A stretch of DNA of 64,000 nt from Ephemerocybe angulata (Eukaryota; Basidiomycota; Agaricomycetes; Agaricales; Psathyrellaceae): positions 1,612,001 to 1,676,000 of the forward strand of contig JAACJK010000001.1 in the NCBI GenBank assembly GCA_013368325.1, in the 5' to 3' direction. This document shows positions 51,626 through 63,282 of this stretch, in pieces. The number at the start of each line of letters is the position of its first letter. Positions within the stretch are counted from its first letter, which is position 1. Made by a program: the position numbers and the translations under genes. Below the pieces are notes generated by a model. That model made no database searches and had not been told where the DNA came from. It saw only the letters and a list, made by a program, of their open reading frames with translations.

Positions 51626-53116
51626 GGTAGACGGCGAAGGAGGGACGATAAAGTCAAACAAGGAGAGGGAATAAGTACAAGTGAAAGAAGGGTCTGACAG
51701 AAAATATGCACGCTGCCTTTAACATAATTTGTAACACGCTTGTTCCCTCGGAAAGTTCGGCGCCGGCTTCGCATCATTTCTCTCCCCAGCAACCCCGCTG
51801 GGGCCCTCTCCCGCTCCCTACCCTGACTCAGACAGATAACGCTAGCGACAACAAAGACCCCTGTTCAGCTGGTCGATGTTGTCAACACAGGTGCCCCTCT
51901 GCTCTTGCTCTTGCCTCGTACCACAGGGGTGCATCTCGGTGGGCTTCCCACTTTCGTCACGCCGGGTGATCACAGCTTCCGAGCTCCACCTCGGACGGTG
52001 AAATATGACCATGGCGATGATGGAAAAGCCAAGGGACGCATGCGACTACGTACTCCGGTCGCAGCACTTCGCACCATCGTTCTTTATGTTACCGTCGCTA
52101 GCATCCTACGACACAGCGAACGGGCGCTTGGCGACTACCCGCCGATTCTCGCACCGACACGCGATTTCACAGGTCCACGCAGGAACCACCCCTTCAACGT
52201 GATAACAACGTAAGGAGTGCCCTCCATTGGCCTGATAAGCTTGGCCTCAAGTCACACAAGCCATTCAAATTCAATGGAGGCAATGGTCTGCGCTGGACAC
52301 GCCCAGGCTGGCTTGGTCTATCTCAAATCTGGAGCCGCTTGCTCGGCGTGTCCCACCCACCTTTTGCCCGTGCTATGCTGCCCGAGATGTGACCTAATTT
52401 CTGCATCATGATGCTCACAGGGAGGCTTCATCGTACCGCTATTTATGGTTCCATACTATGAGCTCTCCGGCGGTCGATCGCCGACGGAGGTAGGATCCCT
52501 GTCTCCGACGTACCAGCACTGAGCAACCTTTTCAAAGGCAAGCATTTAGCTAGCACGATTGGCTGAGGGTAGCTGAGGGTTTGCCTTCGCATACGCTTTA
52601 TCCCGTTTAACTGCCCAAGCGCGGCATCGTCGAGCCGTAGCCGATCGAAAGGCCGGTCGATCGATCGCAATTCACTCTGCTCTACCCCCCCAAAAGTTTT
52701 CTCTGCAAATGCTCAAGTAAATAACCTCCACCAGAAGGTGCCTTCAGGCGATTGGAGAGATGCAAATAACTCGGACCTGGGTACATATAGGTACATATCA
52801 GGTGTATCATGATACGCAGCCAATTTTATCCTCGTCTATTCATAGATTGAGCTTCGCGCGCTCCGCACTAGTTCCTCCTCCAGTGTCAAAGCACCAAGCA
52901 GCTTAGCGCTCGGCATCCATTCCAGTCACCGGGCCGATTCTACTCCCACGATAGCAATGCCGTGGCTGTACCCCTGTGCGGCGCGACATGCAGTGCTTGA
53001 CTTGACGTGACAGGTTCACTGCAGCTTATATTCGACCACAACTCGAGCGATCGTCGCCTTTACACCTTTCATACCCCCCACTACGGACCTAGAAGCTCTT
53101 CAGAATTGACCTAGCC
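51626..53116. other. Divergent intergenic region, GPI protein / metacaspase
   Basis: About 1.5 kb containing promoters for both neighbours. The sequence near 52780-52815 has two close copies of GGTACATAT. No gene, inverted repeat or RNA was recognised. Confidence 0.45.
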
Positions 53117-55570
53117 ATGTGGAACAACAACGATCACCAGCAAGCGCCCAGCTTCCCTGGAGCAGCCCCTGCGTGAGTGCAATCGCTTCCGAAAACGATA
53201 CCGAGCGCTAATCCGTGGTTTAACCAGTTTCCCCGGATTCCCTAGCCCGTAAGCCATATCGATCTATCTTTGGGGTTGCAAATGAACTCATAGCCTGAAG
53301 TGGCGGCTTTGCACCTCCCCCTGGTGCGCCCCCTAGTGGACCCCCTGGAGGAGGATACTCTCCTGGGTACCAGCCAACTTATGGACCCCCTGGGTGCGTT
53401 GATCCCATCGCGTGTAATGTCTATCAACGGCGCTGACGAGTGCTTGTTCTTTAGCTACGGACCCCCTCCTGGCCCACCACCATCTGGGTGAGTTGCTTGC
53501 TAGAAGGATCTACTTATGTCGCAAGTTTTGACATCTCCTCCGCGATCAAGTTATGGACCGCCCCCAGGTGCACCCCCAAGGTTTGTTCGAACAATCCGAT
53601 ATCCTCGCGCACCCTACTCAACCTGTCATCAAACAGCTTTGGTTTCCCCGGCGCCCCATCCCCCGGGTTAGTAAACGTCCATCTAGCTTCGACGGACGGC
53701 TTGCTCAATCTGACTGGTATCACAGAGGATACGCTCCCCCGTCTGGACCTCCCCCCGGCCCACCCCCAGCTGCGAACAGAGGATACCCCGGAGCAGCGTT
53801 CCACCAAGGCAATCACCCGCCTCCCCCTGGCCCGCCCCCCGGGCACCAGGGAGGCTATGGGCAACAGCCTCAACACCACCAAGGACCGCCTGGGTACGGA
53901 CAGCAGCAGCAGCCACAACAGCAGCAAGGAAGGCCGCAGCATCAGGGGTATCAGCCTAGCTACCAGAAGCCAGTTAGGCCGCCTTCCGGCGTGCAGAACT
54001 ATGGCCCACACTTCCAGGGTGCGAACCAGCGCGACTCTCAGGTTCACTTCCAGTACTCCCAGTGTACTGGGAAGAAGAAGGCTTTGCTGGTGCGTTGACC
54101 CTTTGGGCGCTGTGCAGCCCCGTTGCTAATCTCTGCTGGATTAGATCGGTATCAACTACACCGGGCAGAATGGCGAATTGAGAGGGTGCATTAACGATGT
54201 TAAGAACGTCAAGCAGTTCTTGATTAGTGCGTGGACGTTCATCAGTTACTCGCATCGTCTCTTGCTGACCATGATTCATTCAAAATAGACCAGTGGAGCT
54301 ACAAGGAAGCTGACATGGTCGTCCTCACCGACGACCAGACCAATCCCCGCAACCGGCCCACCTCCGCCAACATCGTACGCTGACTTCCTTCCTTTTCGAG
54401 TATGTCCAATGTAACTGACACCCCGCCGATGAACTAGATCGCAGCGATGCAGTGGCTCGTCCGCGACGCTCGCCCGAACGACGCGCTTTTCTTCCACTAC
54501 TCTGGACATGGTGGCCAGACTAAGGATACTGATGGAGATGAAGGCGATGGGTACGATGAAAGTTGGTTGACCCTCATTCGTTTCGTTGCTTAGCTGATGC
54601 TGACATCGAGCCCATACTAGCCATCTACCCCGTCGACTTCGAGCAGAATGGACATATTGTCGATGATGTGGGTTGTTTCCAACATGCGGCACTGGGATGG
54701 CTTGCTAACCATGTTGTCTTCATTGATAGACTATGCACGACATCATGGTTAAGCCCCTGCCTGAGGGCTGCCGTCTGACTGCCATCTTCGACGTGAGCCT
54801 TGACTCATAACCATCTCGATGTGCATCGCCTGACAGGTTCATCTCAATCCTAGTCCTGCCACTCCGGTTCCGCGCTCGACCTTCCTTACATCGTACGTTC
54901 ATTCAACATACCTGTCATGTGTGCATTCCGCATTATACTGAATGCAAAATAGTACTCGACCGAAGGCAAGATCAAGGAGCCCAACCTGGCCGCGGAAGCC
55001 GGACAGGGCCTCCTTTCCGCCGTGACCTCGTACGCTAAAGGCGATATGGGCGGTGTGTTGAAATCCGCCATGGGGCTCTACAAGACGGCGGCTGGAGGCC
55101 AGAAGAAGGCGGACAAGATCTCGAAAGCGACGAGGACGAGTCCCGCTGATGTCGTATGTGGACCAAGCCCTTTCTATGTTAGGATGAGTCAATATTGACT
55201 GGGGAATGTTCTGTACATAGATCTCGTTCAGCGGTTGCAAGGACTCGCAGACGAGCGCTGATACTCAGGAAGCTGGGCAGGCGACGGGTGCCATGAGCTT
55301 TGTGCGTACCTTTTCATCTTCGCCCTATTATTCTTGCGCACTAAGGTTGATTCCCCTTCTTTTAGGCGTTCATCTCTTCGCTGTCTAACAAGCACGATCA
55401 AAGTTACCAAGAGCTCTTGGTTAGTATTCGTGAGATTTTGCGCGCGAAGTATAGTCAGAAGCCTCAAGTGAGTGACCGATTTGCTTTTGGGCTGGCGCGG
55501 TTTCTAATGCTTAACTTGGTAGCTCTCGAGCTCGCACCCGATGGAAACCAACATCTTGTTCTTGTGCTAA
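53117..55570 (+). CDS. MCA1: Metacaspase (caspase-like Arg/Lys-specific cysteine peptidase)
   Basis: A type I metacaspase, a Ca2+-dependent peptidase linked to protein quality control and cell death. The N-terminal prodomain is Pro/Gly/Gln-rich and spread over seven exons: 53117-53172, 53228-53248, 53301-53393, 53455-53487, 53551-53580, 53637-53666 and a long one from 53726. All internal introns here are phase 2. The catalytic domain starts [20 protein letters not shown], then [51 protein letters not shown] (catalytic His), [36 protein letters not shown] (catalytic Cys), [20 protein letters not shown] and a terminal exon ending [14 protein letters not shown] with the stop at 55568-55570. Both catalytic residues are present. 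Confidence 0.94.
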
Positions 55571-55843
55571 GTTGGCGAAAGCTGTTGATTGAATCTACGT
55601 ATGGAATGTTGTATAGTAAGGTGATAGTCAAAATATGTGTTTTGTAGTACTCCTCGAAGGTTTTACTGGAATTTGGATTGCGTCAATTCTCTGAGCCAAT
55701 CGCGGAATCACAGAGCAGACGACGTTCAATTTTTGTAAGGAATGCAAGTGTATGTGGCACAAATATTGTACTATATGATATTTTGTTTGAAGGCAGTCGA
55801 TAAATGATCAAACGAAGGAATACAAGCCTCTAATCGAAACCAT
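55571..55843. other. Convergent 3' flanks of the metacaspase and first GH7 gene
   Basis: 273 AT-richer bases between converging stops. Nothing else was recognised. Confidence 0.45.
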
Positions 55844-57565
55844 TTAAGCGATGCACTGGCTGTAGTACTCGTTAATGACGTTGCACTTAAGGCCCGAGGC
55901 GCAAGCGGTGGGTCCGCTGTAGCCAATTCCGCCACTGGAGAGAGAGGGGGGGAAACGAGTTAGCGAAACACGATCATAGCGAAAGAAGGATAAACCCACC
56001 ATTGACCCCACTGGGTCTGAGTAGCACTCGGGGCGGAGCTGGTGGTGGTAGAGGTAGTAGAAGTCCTCGTGGTGGTGGTAGAGGTCGTAGAGGTCGTGGT
56101 GGTGGTGGTGCCAGGGTTACCAGAGGATCCGCCGGTGAAGGTGGTTCCGATGTCACCGAACTTGATGTTGGAAAAGACGACCTGGGCGTTGGGGGAGTTG
56201 GCGATGACGTCGGCGGGCTTGCCGGAGGAGGTGGCGCAAGTACCTCGGCTGATACCAGGGGTAGAGGGGCTGGCATCGGTGGGGTAGTCGCTGTCGAGCC
56301 AGAGCATGTTGGCGCCGTGGTCGGCCCAGACGGAGAGGACGAGGACGTGGCCGTGAGCCAAGCTCTTGCCCATGCCGGCGAGACCGCCCTGGTTCTGGAA
56401 GGACTTGGTGTCGCCGAAAGCAGTCTTCTGGTCGTCGCAGAACTTCTCGGTGATGGAGTCGAAATTGTCGAGGAGACCGGGGAAGTTGACCTTGGAGTTG
56501 GGGATGACCTTGCCGTCCTGAACGTAGACGCGACGGATTTCAACGAGGGTGCCGGTGGTGGAGTTATTGTCGGTGATGAACTGGGTGACGACGGTGAGCT
56601 TCTTCTTGGTGTCAACAGTGAGGCCAGGTCCGTAGAAGCTCTTGTCGCCCATGCGGAAGGAGTTGAAGTCGCAACCATCGGGGTCGCAGAGACCACCGTA
56701 GCGGTCGGGGGTGTTGCACTCTTGGCCAGTGCAGCGCTGCTGGCCTCCGTCGTTGACGGTCTTGCAAGGGTGTGGGGTGTAGGCGGTAGAGATCGAGTTC
56801 GCCTCCCAGATATCCATCTCACCACAGCAAGAGCCAGCGTTACCAGTACCGGCGTTGGGGTCGGTGGCGGAGCCAGTCCAGCCTTCGACGTTTGCCTGAG
56901 ATCAACAAGTCAGTTTGTCGATTCAATGAGATATAAGCAGATGCGAAGCTCACCTCTCCACTGATGAACTTGAGGTCGCGAGGGCACTGGGAGTCACAGT
57001 AACCAGTCCCATACTTGGCACCGGCCTTGTTGTTGGGCTGCTTGGACATACCACCGTCGGCGTCCATCTGCACGAAGTAGAGAGCACCGTTGAGACCGCA
57101 AGGGAGCTGGGAAACGTCGACGTCGAAGGTGAACTCCTTGTTCAGGAGGTTGAACATCTGGTACTTGGTATCGCTCTCCATGAGGTAGACACGAGATCCA
57201 ATGTTGGTGTTCTCGCCCTTGGTGACGAACTTGAGGGTGAGAGCATCGCCGCTGGTGGTGATACCGTAGGTCGATGCGTAGCTGGCACCATCAACAGCAC
57301 ACTTGGTCGCACAGTCCGCGTTGGTCGAGCAGATGCTGGTGTCCCACTTGTTGCCGGTGTAGCAGTTGGTGTAGCCGGTGGTCTGGTGAACCCAACGCCA
57401 GTTGGCATCGATGGTGATGGCACCAGCGCTTTTGGTGACACATCCGCCGCTCTTGGTACATTCCTGCCAGGGGAGCGTGGGGTGGGTCTCGGCAGTGTTG
57501 GTACCGACCTGCTGCGCCAGGGCAGCAGCAGCAAGGGAGAGGGAGACGAGGGCAGCCGAAAGCAT
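55844..57565 (-). CDS. cel7A: GH7 cellobiohydrolase with C-terminal CBM1 (copy A)
   Basis: A secreted, reducing-end cellobiohydrolase acting on crystalline cellulose. Three exons (56954-57565, 56000-56895 and 55844-55934) encode 532 residues. The signal peptide is [17 protein letters not shown]. The GH7 core has [60 protein letters not shown] and [20 protein letters not shown]. The catalytic motif [10 protein letters not shown] gives Glu230 (nucleophile), Asp232 and Glu235 (acid/base). A Thr/Ser linker leads to the CBM1, which is split by the last intron: [21 protein letters not shown] then [14 protein letters not shown] with the expected aromatic and Cys pattern. A possible TATA box lies about 55 bases upstream, and a GTGGGG site resembling Cre1 targets occurs near 57856. 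Copy B at 61.5-63.3 kb is a close paralogue. Confidence 0.97.
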
Positions 57566-57620
57566 CGAAGACGAGAGTGGGTTTCGAGGCTTGGTGCTGA
57601 ACCAGGGTCGATACTTACAC

Positions 57621-57628
57621 ATTATATA
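57621..57628 (-). promoter_or_regulatory. Possible TATA box of GH7 copy A
   Basis: TATATAAT on the minus strand, about 56-63 bases before the ATG at 57565. A similar box lies at nearly the same distance in copy B. Confidence 0.5.
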
Positions 57629-57799
57629 CCGTTGAGGCGCGGATAAAGTCCGGGCGACGAAGTACGCATATTCCAGACAGATTGCAGCCAAAGACGGTTG
57701 CTGGACACGGATGGAGTCTAGTGTATCCTACGGTGTATTGGGAGTGCTCCCACCTGAAAGTCCAATAAACATGGGGATCGCCAAAGAAGGCAGCCCGAA

Positions 57800-58540
57800 G
57801 ACCTAGAAGGGGTAAAGTCCGTCAAGGTCCGTACAATAATTGCTGCCAAGTTCTCGTGGGGGACTGTCCGAAATGGCTCCGTGAGGTGGTAAGAGGCGAA
57901 GGTCCCATCCAGGCGGCAGCCCTTGTAGAGATCTACAGTCGGTTACGCGCAGCAAAGCGCAAGCGATTCCCCGAATACTCACGCCCAAGTGTAGCATGAC
58001 GCGCGAGCCTGCGTGGGCATAGACCCGAATTTGAGCCGACGTTTTGTCGGAGAAATCCACTGTCGATAGAAGGTGATGTTTGTGCAGCCGTTCAAGCCCT
58101 ATGAGAAAGTTTGAGCGAGCGGTAATGAACGCAGGAGGAGCTTTGAAGCTGTAGAATAGCCAACCTCGTCCACGGAACCATGTAATCTCGAAGTTGGCAA
58201 GGTCGGACATAAGGACGAAGAAGGATCAGTAGTACTAGGGCCGCTCGTCCACCAGTAGTAGCCTGCGTTGTCGAAGTAAACTGAGCTTGACATCCTCATC
58301 AAGAACTCAAAGAAGCATCGGGCTCAAAGTCTGGCTATGACGATCCATATGAGGCCGGTGTCTGTTCTTCAGTTAATCTCAGGCATCAACGACGACAAGG
58401 CTCATGCTCACCTCCAATGGTACTGGGTGCTGTTGCACTGTTGTAGATCCCGTTACCCCACATCACAGCGCGGAGAAACTGGGGAAATACATTTGGGAGT
58501 GCGACCAAGACATAATCAATGGGAGTGAAGCCGATCGGCT
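57800..58540 (-). other. Minus-strand stretch with some coding character, unassigned
   Basis: Three open pieces read like protein but were not joined into a convincing gene: YVLVALPNVFPQFLRAVMWG followed by NGIYNSATAPSTIG and a GTGAGC donor (about 58410-58540), SSSVYFDNAGYYWWTSG (about 58240-58295), and ITWFRGRGWLFYSFKAPPAF onward (about 57990-58180), followed by a GTGAGT. No family was recognised and no start codon was fixed. It may be an unusual lineage-specific gene or a decayed one in the flank of the GH7 gene. Confidence 0.25.
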
Positions 58541-58793
58541 AGGATAGTTTTTGTGGGTTTCAATATTCTTGGGACGAAATAATGGTCGAGGGGAGGGGGA
58601 CGCCCAATTCCTGGGTAGCACCACTCGGGGATACCACAAGACAACGGGAATTCGAGTGATCATCATCTTGATATGTGCAATTGAAGTGGGTATGTGACCA
58701 GACATGCGTTGAACATGGCCTATTTGCAAATCCAAAATCAAGCAGGTACATAAGAGATGTTACTTGTGGTCAAAACGATGTGTGATATCGCGC

Positions 58794-61146
58794 TAAAGGT
58801 AATAGCGATCTCCTGTAATAGGCTTTAGAATCGAGGCCTGATCCAAGACGCAGATACGCACCAATTTGACCCATACCTGGCTCAATGAGCCATACCTTCG
58901 TTCGAAGACCCTCCGCGTTCCCCTTTCCCTTGTATCCTTCCAGCCAACCTTCAGTGATATGATCGTCAACCGCCCCACAGACAATCTTGACTTGTGGGAA
59001 AGCACCACGCAGCACCGAAATACCTCCAGTTCTAGCAACTAGGAAGGACACAAAAATGATATGGTCTTCCCTAACTCCGTGGTCCAAAAGGACGCGAATC
59101 GCCATGAACGCAGCAGCAGCCGTGCCGATCTAATTATGTTAGCCTGCAGAAGAGGAGGGGAAGAATAGGAACTCACTTGACTGTCCAGCAAGTAGACCCA
59201 GGTCTGCTCAGCGATGTGTCGCTGGCGAACATAATTTGGCAACATTGCTTGGAGAAGGAGCGGGTCGCCCGTTTCGAAGTCAGATTGGATCAGGAGCGAT
59301 CCAACTGGTGCATTGTTGATAACTCGTTTAAACCCTCGTTCAAGAGCGCCACCCCTTTGAGTAGCATTCGTCATTTAGTCAAGAAACAAGTAACCATCCA
59401 ACGACAGATGAGAGGGAGTGGGTACTTACGATCGCATGATTGTTACCCCACAGAGAAACTGCCCGTGGTCAGGAATCTCGTATAAGTAGAAGGATTCGAC
59501 AACCCACCTGTGTATCAGGCTGTTGTCCATGATACTCTGCCCCAACGGGAGTTATGACTGACTTCGGGACAAATGGTAGGAACTGCAGGGCGTGTTCGGC
59601 GAGAAGTGTAGCCAACCGATCAGCGAAGAAATAGAAGTCCTGGCGGCTAGTCGTCTGGTCCCTTAGAATTGTTAAGATGCCCTACCAAGCCCCATTTCCA
59701 TTAAACAAAAGTTGCAAAGAATCGAGTGTATGCATACCTGGACTTGGGGTGTTTGAGGGAGTACAGATAGATCCAAATCCTCAAGTTTGCACTCCGGAGT
59801 TGATGCGCCCGAGCTCAATGGAAGGTACAAATGAGGAATGGCAATTTTGTGACGAAACCTAGCCGCTCGCTCTTGAAATTGCTGTCGGATATGGGTGCAA
59901 ATGAGCTCAATCGCAACCTCGTTGTTTGAACCGGGGACAATCTAGTAAGGTCAGTTGAAAGGGCCCATTCGTAGACAGTGCCGTAGCGCTTACAATGTCT
60001 GCATGAGCTGCTGTCGGCCTGACGAAGTTGTCGTATGAAGGCTTGACAAACCTCAGGTACCTATGTTCAGTTTAATACACGCGTTTCTGTCACAAGTACG
60101 TGAAGGGCATACTGATCCAGGATGCCGTCCACGGTGCGGCCACGTTCGTGGACGTCCCGTTTGATACGACGGGCAAGCATGAGGTCGGAATCACATTGAA
60201 CAAATACCTACCGGACATGAGAAAGTGGGACAGACTGGTCGGGAGAAGCCAGCAGACCTTTAAGTCGTAGAGGGCTCTCAGGGCAGGGTCCAGAAGAGCC
60301 ATAATCCCTTCAGCTGTTGGCCAAGCCGTCAGTTCGCGATTCTATCCTGTAAATGACCACGGACCTATGATGATAGTGGCTCCATACAAATACTTCGTTT
60401 CTTCAAGGCGTTGATGTTCAGCGAACGAATAGATGGGGATATTAGATTGCTTGCATGACTTGAGGTCAGCGAGACACTGCACGGGGGTGTCCCTGAATCA
60501 GGTTCGTGCATAGAGGCAGGCACATGCCTTGTGAGAGTACGTACAGCGGCAAACATAGGCATGTCAAGGGCGTCAGGATGATCGAAATCCAACAGGTTGG
60601 CGTGGGCTAGTTCAAGTTCTTCAGGGGTGTGGTATTTGTAAAAACTGTCCTATAGACGAGGGTCTGTCATTTTCTCGATGGCCAAGCGTCTGAACTTGGA
60701 TTACCTGAGAAAGGATGATGACAGTCGGTATCGACCCAAGTTTTTTCACGATCTGTCTTGCAACATGTGTCTGTGAAGAGCGAAAGAGGTCAGATCGACA
60801 ATATAGTGGATGGGCAAGATGAACGTGCTTTCCCGCTAGCAGACCCGCCTAGGAGACAAGGCACATAGGACCTGAGATATGGCGACCACCAAACCATTCA
60901 AATGAGAGCTCACCGGCAACCCCAATCACGAACGCGTCACAGATCCTTTGCCCATCCTCCCCGTACCTGAAATTACAAGCTGTAGTCCCATAGACCTCAG
61001 TACAGAATGAATACCTACCAAGGAGGCCGACCATGCGATACGAGAACTTGGTTTTTCTTGGATGGCATCGAGGCGACCTCAGTAGCGCCATCGCCATTGC
61101 CGAGGACCAATCGTTCGATGCCAGCAGCGAGGTCAGCGTGTGCCAT
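58794..61146 (-). CDS. URK1: Uridine kinase fused to a UPRTase-like domain
   Basis: A pyrimidine-salvage enzyme that phosphorylates uridine/cytidine; the C-terminal domain resembles uracil phosphoribosyltransferase. It starts MAHADLAAGIERLVLGNGDG. The P-loop is split by introns: AFVIGVAG / GGSASGK / THVARQIVKKLGSIPTVIIL. Later come DSFYKYHTPEELELAHANLL, DFDHPDALDMPMFAA, AEGIMALLDPALRALYDLKV, FVQCDSDLMLARRIKRDVHE and RTVDGILDQYLRFVKPSYDN. The UPRT part has MRSGGALERGFKRVINNAPV, GSLLIQSDFETGDPLLLQAM, LDSQIGTAAAAFMAIRVLLD, VREDHIIFVSFLVARTGGIS, CGAVDDHITEGWLEG and a final intron before GDRYYL. The intron at 60771-60828 appears to use a GC donor. It lies between the two cellulase genes but shows no functional link to them. 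Confidence 0.92.
60771..60828 (-). other. Probable GC-AG intron in the P-loop of uridine kinase
   Basis: On the minus strand the exon ends GGGAAA (Gly-Lys of GGSASGK). The next bases are GCACGT and the 58-nt intron ends CACAG before ACACATGTT (Thr-His-Val). This split alone restores GKTHVARQ in frame. No GT donor nearby does. Confidence 0.7.
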
Positions 61147-61547
61147 CGGCAAGCAGGGGAATAGACAGGAAGACAAGAAACACTGGCTGTACGTAGAACA
61201 TGGACATCAGGGTATAAGTACTGGTCAGCCTGCCGGTGCCAAGAGATCATGGAGAAGCCGCGTGAGGTACCTGCTAAATTTAGAACGGAGCTATCTGGCA
61301 AGCGCCCGTGTGACGATAAGGCAAGGTCGGTGCATGCCAGCCATTGCCAGTGAAAGTGACAACTTTAACACGCACCGATCCCATGGCAGCCCCGGCCGGC
61401 AAAGGACTTCAGGCATGAGCAGAAGGACTAGAACTCAGGATCGTAAAAGACAATTGCATTTTATGGGCTCGACAAATGGTTGAGAGAGAAGGGAATGGTT
61501 TTCTCTTCGCAGAGGGTAGAAGCGATCAACGGGCGCAAACCCATTAT
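61147..61547. other. Intergenic region between uridine kinase start and GH7 copy B stop
   Basis: 401 bases holding the uridine-kinase promoter and the cellulase 3' flank. An overlapping plus-strand frame has no family-like sequence. Confidence 0.45.
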
Positions 61548-63282
61548 TTACATGCACTGGCTGTAGAACTGGTTAATTGCCGTGCAAGTGGTTCCTGCCG
61601 TGCATTGGGTAGGACCGCTATAGCCAACACCACCACTAGTTTCGTGAATTGAGCGAGTACTTCTTGAGATCAGGATGAAAGGAGACTCACCATTGTCCGT
61701 ACTTAGTCTGGGTCGCGCCAGGGGTGTTGGGGATGGTGGGCGTAGGTCCTTGGGTGGTGGTAGTCGTCGTCGTCGTCGTTGTCGTAGGGTTTCCTCCGGT
61801 AGGTGGGTTGTAGCCCGGGGGGAGAGGAGCTTGGGGGAGCGTGATGGGGGTGCCGGAGTACGTCGAGCCGATGTCTCCGAACTTGATGTTGGAGAAGATA
61901 ACTTGAGCATTGGCGGCGCTGCTCTCGACGTCGGTGGGTTTGCCAGAGTCGGTCGCACACGTTCCACGAGCGATACCGGGCTTGTTGGCATCCACGTCAG
62001 TGGGGTAGCTGCTATCGAGCCACAACATGTTGGCGCCGTGGTCGTCCCAGATGGACAACACCAAAGTGTGTCCCTTAGCCAAGCTGCGTCCCATGTGTGC
62101 AAGACCTCCCTGGTTCTGGAAGCTGGGCTGATCTCCGAAGGCCTTCTTGCCATCGTCGCAGAACTTCTGGGTGATCGAGTCGACCGGGTCGAGGAGACCA
62201 GGGAAGTTGACCTTGGAGTTGGGAATGACCTTGCCGTCCTGGACATACAGGCGACGAATCTCAACAAGGGTACCGGTGGTGGAGTTGTTGTCGGTGATGA
62301 ACTGGGTGACGACAGTCATCTTCTTGCTGGTGTCGACGGTTAGACCCTTGCCGTAGAAGGTACGATCGCCCATGCGGTAGGAGTTGAAGTCGCAGCCATC
62401 GGGGTCACAAAGACCGCCATAGCGATCAGGGGTGTTACACTCTTGGCCCGAGCAGCGTTGGAGGCCGCCATCGTTGGTGGTCTTGCAAGGGTGAGGGGTG
62501 TAGGCAGTGGAAACAGAGTTGGCTTCCCAGATATCCATCTCAGCACAGCAAGCACCGAATCCACCAACACCAGCATTGGTGTCGTTGGGAGATGGGTTCC
62601 ACCCCTCGACGTTAGCCTAGAGAATGGGGGCGTTAGCGCCTGAGGACCTCGTTAGATATACTGAGCTCACCTCGCCGTTAATATACTTGATGTCACGAGG
62701 GCACTGAGAGTCGCAGTAGCCTGTGCCGTACTTGGCTCCTGCCTTGTTCCCTGAGCTCTTCGCCATTCCACCATCGGCATCCATCTGGACGAAGTAGAGG
62801 GCGCCATTGAGACCACAGGGGAGCTGAGAGACATCGACGTCGAAGGTGAACTCCTTGTTGAGCGGGTTGAACATCTGGTACTTGGTATCGCTCTCCATGA
62901 GGTAGACACGAGACCCGATATTCGTGTTTTCGCCCTTGGTCACGAACTTGAGGGTAAGTGCGTCGCCGCTGGTGGTGATACCGTAGGTAGACGCGTAATT
63001 GGCACCCTCGAGCGCGCATTTCGACGTACACGACGCGCCACTGGTGCAGATGGAGGTGTTCCAGGCATTGCCGGTGTAACAGTTCGTGTAGTTGCCGGTT
63101 ATGTGAACCCAACGCCAGTTAGAGTCGAGGGTGATCGAGGCGTTACTTTTGGTAGTGCATCCGCTACGAGTGCATTCCTGCCAGGGGAGCTTGGGATGTG
63201 TCTCCGCGGTGTAGTTTCCGACTTGCTGCCCAAGAGATGTGGCAGCAAAGCCGAGAGAGAGTAGGACTGAAAGGGCCAACAT
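61548..63282 (-). CDS. cel7B: GH7 cellobiohydrolase with C-terminal CBM1 (copy B)
   Basis: A secreted cellobiohydrolase, paralogue of copy A; the symbol is only a local label. Three exons (62671-63282, 61691-62616 and 61548-61635) encode 541 residues. The signal peptide is [18 protein letters not shown]. The GH7 core has [40 protein letters not shown] and long stretches identical to copy A. The catalytic motif [10 protein letters not shown] places Glu230, Asp232 and Glu235 at the same residue numbers as in copy A. The linker is Pro/Thr-rich, longer than in copy A, and contains [18 protein letters not shown] before a poly-Thr run. The CBM1 is split by the last intron ([17 protein letters not shown]) and ends [11 protein letters not shown]. 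Both intron positions match copy A, and exon 1 has exactly the same length (612 nt). Confidence 0.97.

Noticed and set aside
54276..54692. 138-codon minus-strand frame opposite the metacaspase
   Set aside because: It lies antisense to exons that carry the catalytic His motif and shows no family-like sequence.
56002..56964. 320-codon plus-strand open frame
   Set aside because: Antisense shadow of GH7 copy A exon 2. A matching shadow lies opposite copy B, which only reflects the conserved cellulase sequence.
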